From: CAVXNB01 sp963763085
GTDB taxonomy: Bacteria; Actinomycetota; Acidimicrobiia; Acidimicrobiales; Bog-793
Length of the DNA: 64,000 nucleotides
NCBI GenBank assembly: GCA_963763085.1
Contig: CAVXNB010000004.1
Coordinates: 186,001-250,000, forward strand
Direction of reading: 5' to 3'
Shown: one piece after another, positions 1-9,044 of the stretch
Position numbering within the stretch: position 1 is the first letter of the stretch
Layout of the letters: each line of letters begins with the position of its first letter
Notes under the pieces: generated by a model
Told to the model about the DNA's origin: nothing
The model's database searches: none
The model's input: the letters and a program-made list of their open reading frames with translations, nothing else
Position numbers and translations under genes: made by a program

Positions 1-19
1 ACCCTGCCCGCCAGCCACC

Positions 20-448
20 TCAGGCGAGCGCCTGCAGGGCTGCCGTGAGGGCCCTCAGGTCATGGCCGGCGAGTGGGATCCCCACGAGCTGAGCGATGCC
101 TTTCAGGTGGAGCCGTCCCGCCGCTCTCTGCCTACGCCGTCCCTCCTCGGTCAACCGGACCAGCACTCGTCGCCGGTCCTGGTCGTCGTGCCAGCGATCG
201 ACCCAGCCCAGACCGACGAGCCGGTCGACCAGCCGGGTCGTCGACGCACGGCTGATCAGGACGTGGTCGGCCAACTCGCTCATGGCGAGCGGCTGGCCGG
301 CTCGCCGTAGCTGGAAGAGAACGTCGTACTCGTCCAGGCTCATGCCGGCGCCGGCCCGCAGTTGCGCGTCGAGCCGCGAGATGAGGTGCCGGTGCGCCAC
401 CAGCAGGGCGGTCCAGGCGCTCAAGGTGTCGGGGTCAGGATTCTGCAC
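20..448 (-). CDS. MarR-family transcriptional regulator
   Basis: A 142-residue MarR-type winged-helix protein, a DNA-binding regulator that usually represses a neighbouring gene and responds to phenols or oxidants. The helix-turn-helix is visible as SELADHVLISRASTTRLVD (about residues 50-70), followed by the wing sequence WHDDQDRRRVLVRLTEEG. The frame stays open far upstream into the pirin gene. I chose the GTG at 448 because it gives the normal family length and leaves an 81-bp divergent spacer. The spacer holds a perfect inverted repeat that is a good candidate for its own operator. The divergent pirin at 530 is the likely target. The inducer cannot be read from sequence. Confidence 0.85.
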   Translation of the reverse strand: MQNPDPDTLSAWTALLVAHRHLISRLDAQLRAGAGMSLDEYDVLFQLRRAGQPLAMSELADHVLISRASTTRLVDRLVGLGWVDRWHDDQDRRRVLVRLTEEGRRRQRAAGRLHLKGIAQLVGIPLAGHDLRALTAALQALA

Positions 449-451
449 AGA

Positions 452-464
452 TGGAATAGTTCCA
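452..464. promoter_or_regulatory. Candidate MarR operator
   Basis: The sequence TGGAA-TAG-TTCCA is a perfect 5-bp inverted repeat with a 3-bp centre. It lies 3 bp upstream of the marR start codon, inside the 81-bp spacer between marR and the divergent pirin. A second small repeat, TCCA-CA-TGGA (461-470), overlaps it. MarR dimers bind short palindromes of this kind, so autoregulation and control of the pirin are plausible. Binding is inferred. Confidence 0.5.
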
Positions 465-529
465 CATGGACGGGGTTGCACGCAGCGAGAGCCAACAGAA
501 CACGCCCGCACCAGAAACGGAGTCACACG

Positions 530-1240
530 ATGAGCACGACCCTCGAGATACGCCGGGCTGCCACCCGACCACGCACGAGGCTCGGCTGGCTCGACAGCAG
601 CCACAGTTTCAGCTTCGGCGGTCACTACGACCCCGCCAACACCCACCACGGCCTGCTGCTGGTCTCCAACGACGACCGCGTGGCGGCGGGAACCGGCTTC
701 AGCACGCACCCCCACCGCGACATGGAGATTGTGACCTGGGTCCTGTCCGGCCGTCTCGAGCACAAGGACTCGGAGGGCAACACGGGCGAGCTCTACCCGG
801 GTCTGGCACAGCGGATGAGCGCCGGGACCGGCATCTGGCACTCGGAGATGAACCCGTCGAGCACAGACGAGGTCCACTTCGTCCAGATGTGGGTGCTGCC
901 GGACACCGAACGGGTCGATCCCGGTTACGAACAGCTCGACATCAACGGCGAGCTCGACCGGGGCGGACTTCAGGTCATCGCGTCCGGCAAGGGCGACGAT
1001 GCCGCCATCTCGATCCGCCAGCGCGACGCCGTGCTCTGGGGCGGCCGCCTGAAGGCGAACGAGTCGGCCGCTGTGCCCGACGGGGGCCACGCCCATCTCT
1101 TCGTCGCCACCGGCGCCCTCGACCTCGAGACGGTCGGTTCGCTCGGCGAAGGCGACGCTGCCCGGCTCGCCGGCGCCGGTGAGCTCAGGATCACCGCCGG
1201 CCCTGACGGCGCCGAGATACTCATCTGGGTCACCGCCTAG
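530..1240 (+). CDS. Pirin family protein (YhhW-like)
   Basis: A 236-residue bicupin of the YhhW/quercetin 2,3-dioxygenase-like pirin group. The metal site is readable: HPHRDMEIVTWV supplies the two histidines and HSEMNP supplies the third histidine and the glutamate. Members bind a single Fe or another divalent metal, and E. coli YhhW cleaves quercetin in vitro. The cellular substrate is generally unknown. The ATG at 530 follows an ACGGAG ribosome site. It diverges from marR, a common arrangement in which pirin is induced by electrophile or oxidative stress. A second, longer pirin follows directly. Confidence 0.88.
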   Translation: MSTTLEIRRAATRPRTRLGWLDSSHSFSFGGHYDPANTHHGLLLVSNDDRVAAGTGFSTHPHRDMEIVTWVLSGRLEHKDSEGNTGELYPGLAQRMSAGTGIWHSEMNPSSTDEVHFVQMWVLPDTERVDPGYEQLDINGELDRGGLQVIASGKGDDAAISIRQRDAVLWGGRLKANESAAVPDGGHAHLFVATGALDLETVGSLGEGDAARLAGAGELRITAGPDGAEILIWVTA

Positions 1241-1322
1241 GCCGCCGCCGGCGCCGGCCGTTTGCAGCCCTGAGTCTCACCGTTAAGTTCCAGTCACCAA
1301 GACCAGCCCGGAGGTACCGGCC

Positions 1323-2327
1323 ATGCCTGCTGTCACGATCGACGACACCAACGAACTGCCGCACATCCCACTCCCGCCTTCGTCGGCCCTGCAAAGACCA
1401 GTGAAGTCGGTGACGACGGCGCCGAGAGGGTTCGAGGGCGAGGGCTTCCCGGTGCGGCGGGCGTTCGCCGGCGTCGACCTCTCCGAGCTGGACCCGTTCG
1501 TCCATCTCGACCAGATGGGTGAGGTCAACTACGCGCCCGGCGAGCCGAAGGGCACCCCGTGGCATCCTCACCGGGGATTCGAGACCGTCACCTACATGAT
1601 GGACGGCATCATCCAGCACCAGGACTCGACCGGGGGCGGGGGCATCATCCACGACGGCGGCACCCAGTGGATGACGGCCGGAAAGGGCATCCTCCACATC
1701 GAGACGCCTCCCCACGACGTCGTCGCCGCCGGCGGCTGGTTCCACGGGCTGCAGCTGTGGGTCAACCTCCCGCGGGCGAAGAAGTGGATCGATCCCCAGT
1801 ACCAGGATCTCGACGGTGGGGCGGTCAGACTGCTGACCTCGAACGACGGAGGAGGCCTGCTGCGTGTCATCGCCGGCGAGATCGACGGGCGGAGCGGCCC
1901 CGGCTCGACGCACACCCCGATGACGATGGTGCACGCCAGCCTCGCTGCCGGCGCCCGGGTGGTGATTCCGTGGCCGGCGAACTTCAATGCTCTCGTGTAC
2001 GTGCTCGGCGGGGAGGGCGCCGTTGGTGCCGAGCGCCGGCCCGTCGAGTCGGGCCAACTGACTGTGTTCGGACAGGGAGACGCGCTCACGGTCGAGGCGT
2101 CGCCCCGCCAGGACACCCGGACCTCGACTTTCGAGCTGCTGATCCTCGGTGGCGTGCCGATCCGCGAGCCCGTCGCCTGGTACGGCCCGTTCGTCATGAA
2201 CACCAAGAGCGAGATCCAGCAAGCCTTCGAGGACTTCGAGTCCGGCCGTCTGGGCACCGTCCCGGCGGTCCATCCCCTCGCTCCCACCGACGAGGTGGAG
2301 GAGCAGATCGACGCGGCGCTCGACTGA
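1323..2327 (+). CDS. Pirin family protein (second, long form)
   Basis: A 334-residue pirin with both cupin halves. HPHRGFETVTYM and GILHIETPP carry the metal-ligand histidines and glutamate, and a C-terminal pirin domain contains the WYGPFVMNT motif. It is about 100 residues longer than the upstream YhhW-like paralog and belongs to the classical pirin branch, so this is a pair of different pirins and not a recent duplication. The ATG at 1323 has a GGAGG site 8 nt upstream. It probably shares the marR-controlled transcript with the first pirin (82-bp gap). Function beyond metal binding is unknown. Confidence 0.87.
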   Translation: MPAVTIDDTNELPHIPLPPSSALQRPVKSVTTAPRGFEGEGFPVRRAFAGVDLSELDPFVHLDQMGEVNYAPGEPKGTPWHPHRGFETVTYMMDGIIQHQDSTGGGGIIHDGGTQWMTAGKGILHIETPPHDVVAAGGWFHGLQLWVNLPRAKKWIDPQYQDLDGGAVRLLTSNDGGGLLRVIAGEIDGRSGPGSTHTPMTMVHASLAAGARVVIPWPANFNALVYVLGGEGAVGAERRPVESGQLTVFGQGDALTVEASPRQDTRTSTFELLILGGVPIREPVAWYGPFVMNTKSEIQQAFEDFESGRLGTVPAVHPLAPTDEVEEQIDAALD

Positions 2328-2332
2328 GACCG

Positions 2333-3244
2333 CTAGCGGGCGCGGTCCGGCAGGCCGGACCCGACAAGTGCCCGATCCCATCCCGCCGCCTCGGCACCTG
2401 CCTCGTAAGTCGACTCGAGAAACAACAACAGTGCGCCACCCGGGTCCCCCGCCCCACGCACGTCGGCATAGTCGAGAACGAAGAGCCCGAGTGAGGCATC
2501 CCACCGGCCGGCCGCAAGCTCGGCCCTCTCGATGCCTTCCGGCTGAGGGACGGTGAACGAGAAGTAAGCCGGGCGGGGATACGTCTCCGAGCCGGCCCAC
2601 CAGCCGCACTCGATCTGGGCCCTGTCCATGGCGTTCCGGCGGATGTAGCCGACGTCCGGGCCGGGCGTGATCCGAGGCCCGTTGAGCCGGATGTCGCGCA
2701 GGTCGAGGGTGCCCCACATCAGGCCGATCGGTGCCGTCGGACCCCAGTAACGTGCGTGGTACCGCCGCATCACCTGCTCTGAGCTCACGAGGGCGCGCCA
2801 CCACGCGTTGGCCAGTTCGGGGTCATAGGGTCGGTACTCGTTGTCCTCGTCACAAGGGACCGGCGACGGAACCTCCTGCGGCGTCGGGTCGATGACGGCG
2901 TTGACCTCCACGTCCGCCAGCGATGCGAAGATCTGCCGGTACACGTCCGCCACCGAGCACGCCGACAGGCCGAACCCGGTTGCCGCTCCCCAGCTGGTCG
3001 ACACGTCGATTCGGTGATCAACGAGGTCGAGCGCGACCGCGAACGTGCCGTCGCCGTTGGGTATCGGGCCTGTCGTGACGCCGCGACTCGTCACCCACAG
3101 GGCCACGTTCGCCCACTCCGGCTCGAAGGGCGTCGCGAGCTTCAGCTTGCCCATTATCTGGGCGGTCATGTGCAGCAGGTGCCCGGTCGGCGCCCACTGC
3201 TCGTACGACAGCTCCGGCCAAGGCTCGTATGACGTCCTGGGCAT
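2333..3244 (-). CDS. DUF5996 family protein
   Basis: A 303-residue cytosolic protein matching the DUF5996 family by its opening (WPELSYEQWAPTGHLLHM) and its VALWVTSRGVTTGPIPNGDG segment. No signal peptide, membrane segment or catalytic motif is evident. The family has no established function. The ATG at 3244 has a strong GGAGGGAG site. It is convergent with the second pirin (5-bp gap) and divergent from the secreted protein at 3374. Family recognition is by sequence pattern only. Confidence 0.75.
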   Translation of the reverse strand: MPRTSYEPWPELSYEQWAPTGHLLHMTAQIMGKLKLATPFEPEWANVALWVTSRGVTTGPIPNGDGTFAVALDLVDHRIDVSTSWGAATGFGLSACSVADVYRQIFASLADVEVNAVIDPTPQEVPSPVPCDEDNEYRPYDPELANAWWRALVSSEQVMRRYHARYWGPTAPIGLMWGTLDLRDIRLNGPRITPGPDVGYIRRNAMDRAQIECGWWAGSETYPRPAYFSFTVPQPEGIERAELAAGRWDASLGLFVLDYADVRGAGDPGGALLLFLESTYEAGAEAAGWDRALVGSGLPDRAR

Positions 3245-3373
3245 GGCGTTCTCCCTCCCCGGCGGCGCTCGTCCAGCGCGGGCTCGAAGCCTACGAGAAC
3301 CGTCGAGCGACGGTCTGATCTAACATCCCAGCACGCCGGCACTCGTCGACGGCCGTTGGGTTCCCCGACAACC

Positions 3374-4546
3374 ATGCGTACATCCACCTGCCCCCCTCGC
3401 TACGCAGTTCTCGTCCCACTCTTGCTGACGGCTGCGCTCCTCACTTGCTGCAGCGCTGCCGCCGGTCGGTCCTCGCCGACCACGTCGAAGTCCACGACCT
3501 CCACCACGGAGCAGGTTTCCACCACGACGGCCACGACGAGCACACCGCCGCCCACCGATCCCCCGACGACGACCTCCTCCACGACGACGAGCACGACGAC
3601 CACGACGCTCGTGGCAACGACGGTGACCGTACCGGGCAGCTCTCAACGGTTCACGAAGTATCCCCTCGTGGCGGACGGCCCGCCCCTTCCCCCGCCGGCG
3701 AAGCTCGCACCTCTGCCGGGAAACACCGAACAGCCCGGCGAAGGGCAGTGGCGCCCGGCCGGCCGCCGGGTCGACGGCAGGGCGGCGGTCTACGAGACGA
3801 CCCTCCAGGAACCTGGCAGCCCGGAAGCTACGGCCGGCGTCGCCTGGATGGACCTGAGACTGCTGAGCGCCACGTTGTACTCCGGCCCCGAGAGCCCGGG
3901 GGACGGGCCGTGGCTCTACAGCGCGCCGGTCCAGGGGGCCCAGGCCCAGACCTTGGTGGCCGCATTCAACGGCGGCTTCAAGATCAAGGACTCCGAAGGC
4001 GGCTACTACGACTACGGCCAGACCGTCGTACCGCTCCGCAACGGATCTGCCTCCTTCGTCATCTACGCAAACGGCACCGCGACCGTCGCCGAATGGGGAC
4101 GCGACGCCGTCATGGGGCCGGACATTGCCGCAGTCCGTCAGAATCTGACGCTGCTCGTCGACCACGGCGAACCCGTGCCGGGCTTGAATCCGTACGACAA
4201 CTACGTGTGGGGATCGACCCTCGGCAACAATCCGCAGGTCTGGCGATCAGGCGTCGGGGTCACCGCCGACGGCGCCCTCGTCTACGTCGCCGGCCCTTCG
4301 CTCAACATCGTCCAGCTCGCGCAGATCCTGGCGCACGCGGGAGCAGTCCGGGCGATGGAGCTCGACATCAACCCGGCTTGGCCGACGTTCGCCACCTACG
4401 CCCCGGTGCCGCCGAGCGGGCCGGCGACCGCGTCGGACGGGACGGATCTGATCGCGGGGATGGAGGGCGCACCGTACCGTTTCTTTGAGACGCTCTGGCC
4501 ACGGGACTTCATCACCCTGTCGGCTCGGCCCAGGCCCGCGCCCTGA
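3374..4546 (+). CDS. Secreted phosphodiester glycosidase-like (NAGPA domain) protein
   Basis: A 390-residue exported protein. A signal peptide (hydrophobic VLVPLLLTAALL, then CC) may be a weak lipobox. It is followed by a roughly 50-residue Thr/Ser/Pro linker (about residues 35-90) and a C-terminal domain with the NAGPA/DUF2233 pattern (AAFNGGFKI, GVTADGALVYVAG, AMELDINPAW). NAGPA-fold proteins cleave or bind phosphodiester-linked sugars, and many bacterial members act at the cell wall. A TTG at 3356 is also possible but the ATG at 3374 gives a better signal peptide. It runs convergently into the dehydrogenase (2-bp gap). The substrate is unknown. Confidence 0.72.
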   Translation: MRTSTCPPRYAVLVPLLLTAALLTCCSAAAGRSSPTTSKSTTSTTEQVSTTTATTSTPPPTDPPTTTSSTTTSTTTTTLVATTVTVPGSSQRFTKYPLVADGPPLPPPAKLAPLPGNTEQPGEGQWRPAGRRVDGRAAVYETTLQEPGSPEATAGVAWMDLRLLSATLYSGPESPGDGPWLYSAPVQGAQAQTLVAAFNGGFKIKDSEGGYYDYGQTVVPLRNGSASFVIYANGTATVAEWGRDAVMGPDIAAVRQNLTLLVDHGEPVPGLNPYDNYVWGSTLGNNPQVWRSGVGVTADGALVYVAGPSLNIVQLAQILAHAGAVRAMELDINPAWPTFATYAPVPPSGPATASDGTDLIAGMEGAPYRFFETLWPRDFITLSARPRPAP

Positions 4547-4548
4547 GG

Positions 4549-5595
4549 TCAGGCGCCGACGTCGAGCACCACCTTCACGTCTTCGGGGTACCGCACCAGA
4601 GCTTCGGCGAACCGGTCGAGTGGCACTCGACGCGTGATCAGCCTGGCGAGCCAGCTCTGGTCGGCCTTGCTGAGGGCGGCGGCGGCCTGCTCGTAATGGC
4701 GGCGGTTGGCGTTCACGGAGCCAACCACGCCCCCGTTGCCGAGGACCATCGTCCGGTTGGCCAGGCCCGCGTCGACCTCGAGGTTGCGACCGGTGGGAGA
4801 CACGCCGGTCAGGCAGACGACGCCGCCCAACCCGACGTGCTCGATGGCGTCGAAGACGAGGATGCCGACGCCCGTGCACTCGAGGATCACGTCAGGGTCC
4901 TTGCAGGCATCGGGGATCGAACCGAGATGGTACTGAGCACCGAGGGCGCGCACGAGGTCCGGCTTGATGCCTTCGGTCACCTGGTCGATGACGTGAACCT
5001 CGAGCCCGCGCTGGACACCGAGGAGCGCTGCGAGCAAGCCGATCGGGCCGGCACCAGTGACGACGACCGTGCGCGGCTCCCAATAGGCCCGGTTCCCCAC
5101 CCGCTCGGCCTGCTCCCACGCCTTGGCGAGGACGCTCGTGGGCTCGAGCAGCACGCCGAGCGACCCGAGACTCTCGTCGATCCTGACCAGATCGTCGGGC
5201 TCGGCCCGGTACCGCTCGCGCATGAAGCCGTCCAGCTCCTTGATGCCGTGCTCGACATAGCGGCCGTTGCGACAGAAGTCCCACTCGCCGCGTGCGCAGC
5301 TGTAGCAGGGGACCGGGTCCGGCCGGCGCACGATCCCGACCACGAGGTCTCCCGCGCCGAGCCCGGACCCCGCCGGGGCCGAGGCGACCCTGCCGATCGA
5401 CTCGTGACCGAGCACCAGCCGCTTGTGCCCCGGCGGCGCCCAGCCGTACTCGCCCTGTGAGATTTCCAGGTCCGTGCCGCAGACGCCGACCGCGATCGTC
5501 TCGACCAGGACGGGCCCGTCTGCAGCGGCGGGTTCCGCAAGCTCCTCCAGCGCTGCGGACCCGCCCGTGCCGGGAGTGACCGTCACCGCTTTCAA
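4549..5595 (-). CDS. Zinc-dependent glucose 1-dehydrogenase-like alcohol dehydrogenase
   Basis: A 348-residue medium-chain dehydrogenase. GVCGTDLEI and GHESIGRV carry the catalytic zinc ligands, PCYSCARGEWDFC holds cysteines of the structural-zinc lobe, and VVTGAGPIGLLAA is the nucleotide-binding glycine motif. The closest pattern is archaeal/actinobacterial glucose 1-dehydrogenase (glucose to gluconolactone with NAD(P)). The start is a TTG at 5595, six bases after AGGAGG, overlapping the GH15 stop by 4 nt (TTGA), so the two are translationally coupled. With a glucoamylase upstream, a route from glucan or trehalose to glucose and then gluconate is plausible. Sugar specificity is inferred. Confidence 0.82.
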   Translation of the reverse strand: MKAVTVTPGTGGSAALEELAEPAAADGPVLVETIAVGVCGTDLEISQGEYGWAPPGHKRLVLGHESIGRVASAPAGSGLGAGDLVVGIVRRPDPVPCYSCARGEWDFCRNGRYVEHGIKELDGFMRERYRAEPDDLVRIDESLGSLGVLLEPTSVLAKAWEQAERVGNRAYWEPRTVVVTGAGPIGLLAALLGVQRGLEVHVIDQVTEGIKPDLVRALGAQYHLGSIPDACKDPDVILECTGVGILVFDAIEHVGLGGVVCLTGVSPTGRNLEVDAGLANRTMVLGNGGVVGSVNANRRHYEQAAAALSKADQSWLARLITRRVPLDRFAEALVRYPEDVKVVLDVGA

Positions 5596-7550
5596 GCTCG
5601 TCCTCCTCCTGCCGGCACCGTCCGCCCGCGGCGATGGGCCCGAAGCACAGCCCTCATCCTCCGATCGACGGGCGCTTGCGACGCGCCCTCGAATTTCGCG
5701 CCCCCGCCCCTCATCGGTCGCTTGCCGGCGATCCGGTTCGCATGGCTGAAGCCGTGGTCGCGCCCGAGAAGACCGACTGTCGTGTTGACGAGCGAGACAT
5801 GCGAGAAGGCCTGGGGAAAATTGCCCACGAGGCGTTTGGCGATCGGGTCGTACTCCTCGGACAGGAGGCCGAGGTCGTTGCGCAACGACAACAGCCGCTC
5901 GAAGAGCTCGACGGCGTCGTCGTGCTTGCCGATGAGGTGCAGGTCGTCGGCCATCCAGAACGAGCACGCCAAGAACGCGCCCTCGCGGCCCGACAGCCCG
6001 TCCACGTGCTCGGACTTCTCCGAGTCGTACCGGCTGACGAAGCCGTCCGTCGTGAGATGCTGCCGGATCGCTTCCACCGTCCCGACGACGCGGGAGTCCT
6101 TCGGCGGGAGGAACCCGACGATCGGGATCATCAGCACGCTCGCGTCGAGCTCCTGGGAGCCGTAGTACTGGGTGAACGTGTTGCGCTCGGCGTCGAAGCC
6201 CTTCTCGCACACTTCGGAGTGGATCTTTTGGCGGAGCGCCCGCCACTTCTTCACGGGCCCGTCGAGGCCGTAATCCTCGACGTCGTGAATGACCGCGTCG
6301 ACGGCCACCCACGCCATGACCTTCGAGTGCGTGAAATGGCGCCGCGGCCCGCGCACCTCCCAGATCCCGTCGTCGGGACGCTTCCAGCCCGACTCGATGA
6401 AGTCCATCAGGGTGAGCTCGAGGTTCCAGGCCGGCCCCGCCGGCTCCAGGCCGGTCCGTCTTGCCTCGTGCAGCGCCCCGAGTACCTCGCCGTACACGTC
6501 GAGCTGGTACTGACCGGCGGCGGCGTTGCCGACCCGCACAGGCGCGGAGTCCTCGTAACCGGGGAGCCAGGAAATGACCTCTTCTCTCAGGTTCCTCTCG
6601 CCGGCGGCTCCGTACATGATCTGAAGCTCGGAGGGGTCGCCCGCCACCGCGCGCAGCAGCCAGTCGCGCCATTCGGCGGCCTCCTCGCGGTATCCCGCCG
6701 CCATGAGGGAGGAAAGCGTGAGCGTGGCGTCGCGCAGCCAGCAGTAGCGATAGTCCCAGTTCCGCTCGCCGCCGAGAGACTCCGGGAGCGAGGTCGTCGC
6801 CGCGGCGATGATCCCGCCGGTCGGGGCATAGGTCAACGCCTTCAGGGTGATGAGCGATCGGACCACGGCGTCGCGCCACTCGTGCGGCTCGAAGTTGCTG
6901 AGATCGGCCCACTCCTGCCACCAGCGCTTGGTCTCTTCGATGGCGAACTGCGCGGCGACCGGACGCGCCACCTCGCCGTGGGACGGGAAATAGGTGAGGG
7001 CGAACGGGATCTGCTGGCCCTCGCTCACGCTGAACTCGGCAACCGTGCGCATGCTCTCGCCGCGGGTGGGCACCGTCGTCCACATGGCCAACCCGTCCGG
7101 CCCGGCGATCGCGACGAGCTGGCTGTCGACGGTACGGACCCACGGCACGATCGACCCGTACTCGAAGCGGATCTCCAGATCCATCCGCATGTCGACCCGG
7201 CCGCTCAGGCACAGCACCAGGCGGACGACCGTGGGATTGTCCTCCCGGATGGGCATGCAGTCCGAGATCCGTACGGTTCCCTCCGGCAGGTCGAACTCGG
7301 TCTCGAGCACCAAGGTGTCGTCCACGTACCGCCGGCGCGTCGCCAGCAGCGGCTCGCCCTCGCCCGGCAGGGGACTCGCAGCCGGAGCGATGCGCCAGAA
7401 CCCGTGGTTCGTCTTGCCGAGTAGGTGGGCGAAGCAGGCGGCCGAGTCGAAGCGGGGCAGGCACAGCCAGTCGATCGATCCGTCGCGGCCGACAAGGGCG
7501 GCGGTGTGCGTGTCGCCGATCAGGCCGTAGTCTTCGATCCGGAGGCTCAC
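5592..7550 (-). CDS. Glycoside hydrolase family 15 protein (glucoamylase/trehalase type)
   Basis: A 652-residue intracellular GH15 enzyme with no signal peptide. The N-terminal beta-sandwich begins IEDYGLIGDTHTAALVGRDG, the family opening. The catalytic (alpha/alpha)6 barrel shows RNWDYRYCWLRDA, an acidic region near GAAGERNLREE, and the second acid in LLSEEYDP followed by GNFPQAFSHVSLVN. GH15 enzymes release beta-glucose from alpha-glucans, and a group of actinobacterial members are trehalases. It is the first gene of a two-gene operon with the glucose-dehydrogenase-like gene. Whether the substrate is glycogen, maltodextrin or trehalose cannot be decided from sequence. Confidence 0.9.
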   Translation of the reverse strand: MSLRIEDYGLIGDTHTAALVGRDGSIDWLCLPRFDSAACFAHLLGKTNHGFWRIAPAASPLPGEGEPLLATRRRYVDDTLVLETEFDLPEGTVRISDCMPIREDNPTVVRLVLCLSGRVDMRMDLEIRFEYGSIVPWVRTVDSQLVAIAGPDGLAMWTTVPTRGESMRTVAEFSVSEGQQIPFALTYFPSHGEVARPVAAQFAIEETKRWWQEWADLSNFEPHEWRDAVVRSLITLKALTYAPTGGIIAAATTSLPESLGGERNWDYRYCWLRDATLTLSSLMAAGYREEAAEWRDWLLRAVAGDPSELQIMYGAAGERNLREEVISWLPGYEDSAPVRVGNAAAGQYQLDVYGEVLGALHEARRTGLEPAGPAWNLELTLMDFIESGWKRPDDGIWEVRGPRRHFTHSKVMAWVAVDAVIHDVEDYGLDGPVKKWRALRQKIHSEVCEKGFDAERNTFTQYYGSQELDASVLMIPIVGFLPPKDSRVVGTVEAIRQHLTTDGFVSRYDSEKSEHVDGLSGREGAFLACSFWMADDLHLIGKHDDAVELFERLLSLRNDLGLLSEEYDPIAKRLVGNFPQAFSHVSLVNTTVGLLGRDHGFSHANRIAGKRPMRGGGAKFEGASQAPVDRRMRAVLRAHRRGRTVPAGGGRA

Positions 7551-7598
7551 CGCTCCATCATTGCCGACCCTCGGCGATTCGCGGGCGATCGGCGCCCC

Positions 7599-8780
7599 TC
7601 ATTTCGGTACGCACTCGCCGGTGCTGGCGTGCGTGGCGGGCGGGAGCGCCTCCGCCCGGTGGACCCGCTGGATGACGCCCGGCGAGGCGAGCGCGTAGCC
7701 GATGTGCGAATTGGTGGGCGACCTCGAGAAGACGACGCCGATCACGAGCCCGTTCGGCTCGACGAGCGGCCCGCCCGAATTGCCCGGCCGCACGATCGCC
7801 TGCACCACGTACACGGCGCGAACCGTCGGCTGCTCGCCGTAGATGTCGAGGCCGGTGGCGAGAATCTCGGAGCGCACGCCGGCGCGATCGACCGCGAAGG
7901 GCCCGCCTTCGGGATAACCCAGCACGACTGCCCTGGCGCCGCGTCCCACCAGGTTCGGGTCCAGCGAAAGCGCCGGCCCGGGGAGTCCCGGCACGCGCAG
8001 GACGGCGAGGTCGAACTCCGGATCGAAGAGCAACACGCTCACATCGGTGTGGTCCATCCCGGCTGCATCGAAGACCGATATCGAATTCGTGCCTGCGACC
8101 ACGTGGGCGTTCGTGACGACCAGGTCGTGCGCGACGATGAAGCCCGAGCCTTCCTGCTCCTCACCGCAGCCGAGGGCCACGACCTTCACGGTCGAGGGCC
8201 TCGCTATCTTCACCGCTGCCTGCACCTGACCGCTCGTGGGGTAGGCGACCGGGCCGGCGAGCTGGATGAATCCGTCGGCGACGAGTTGCAGGCCCTCGTC
8301 GCTCAGGAACCGCTCGACCGGCGCCAGCGCCGTCGGGATCGGCGGCATGACACCCGTGACGGTCCGGATGATCCGAGAACCTTCGATCTGATCGGAAACC
8401 AGCGTGAACTGGCTGTTCACCAGGATCGAGGCCACGACCCACAGGACTACGACCAGGCCACCGACCGCAACGATGGCGCCACCCGCGGCATCAACAGAGC
8501 CGAAGCGCGCCCTCCTCAGGCGTCTCCACAGCCCCGCTCCCACGTGCCGGCCGGCGGCGGCGAGCACCGCGGCGGGCACGAGCAGGAGCAGGAGGGCGAC
8601 GAAGGTCTTGGCGTGCTCGCCGCTCACGTGGGGACAGATGAGCAGGACCAGGACGACCCCGACTGCCAGACCGCCCAGCGCCCCCCCGTACGAGAGGACC
8701 TGCACAGCCGCTCCCAACCGCAGCCCACGGATCGCGGCCGCGAGGATGATCACGATCAGGATGTAGTCGAGAGCGTCCAC
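7599..8780 (-). CDS. marP: MarP-like membrane serine protease (CvpA + trypsin-like)
   Basis: A 393-residue protein. Four hydrophobic segments (residues 1-125, CvpA/colicin V-production type) anchor a periplasmic trypsin-like domain. The triad is visible as TNAHVV (His226), FDLAVL (Asp257) and GNSGGPLV (Ser335). This is the architecture of mycobacterial MarP (Rv3671c), which protects against acid and oxidative stress by activating the peptidoglycan hydrolase RipA. Two cysteines, in VALGCGEEQ and near the C-terminus (GECVPK), could form the stabilising disulfide. It starts with GTG at 8780, just below an 8-bp perfect inverted repeat. Confidence 0.88.
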   Translation of the reverse strand: MDALDYILIVIILAAAIRGLRLGAAVQVLSYGGALGGLAVGVVLVLLICPHVSGEHAKTFVALLLLLVPAAVLAAAGRHVGAGLWRRLRRARFGSVDAAGGAIVAVGGLVVVLWVVASILVNSQFTLVSDQIEGSRIIRTVTGVMPPIPTALAPVERFLSDEGLQLVADGFIQLAGPVAYPTSGQVQAAVKIARPSTVKVVALGCGEEQEGSGFIVAHDLVVTNAHVVAGTNSISVFDAAGMDHTDVSVLLFDPEFDLAVLRVPGLPGPALSLDPNLVGRGARAVVLGYPEGGPFAVDRAGVRSEILATGLDIYGEQPTVRAVYVVQAIVRPGNSGGPLVEPNGLVIGVVFSRSPTNSHIGYALASPGVIQRVHRAEALPPATHASTGECVPK

Positions 8781-8788
8781 GTGCGGGG

Positions 8789-8807
8789 CCGATCAGATCC
8801 TGATCGG
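8789..8807. promoter_or_regulatory. Perfect inverted repeat upstream of marP
   Basis: CCGATCAG-ATC-CTGATCGG is a perfect 8-bp inverted repeat with a 3-bp centre, 8 bp upstream of the marP GTG. It could be an operator for an unidentified regulator or a hairpin in the 5' leader that masks initiation. Nothing in the window identifies the binding protein. Confidence 0.45.
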
Positions 8808-9044
8808 AGAAGCGGGACGGCAGGGTGCAAGTGGTGCCTGGCCGTCCCTGCTCTGCACCGGTCGGTCCATAGGTTGGGCTGAGTGTAGGCGCTTGCCCGC
8901 AACCGAGTGCCGCGACGGGCTGGGGAAAACTGCCGATGTTTGGCCGCGTTCCGAGCTCGCGACGACCTCGTTGCGGGCTTCGGACAACCGCGTTCCAGTT
9001 TCTCGACGACGGCGTGCCGGCGCGGACTGGAGCAGACTGGGGGC

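Noticed and set aside
5596..7464. Upstream extension of the dehydrogenase frame through the whole GH15 gene
   Set aside because: The extension is Arg/Gly-rich shadow of GH15; a strong AGGAGG site points to the TTG at 5595.
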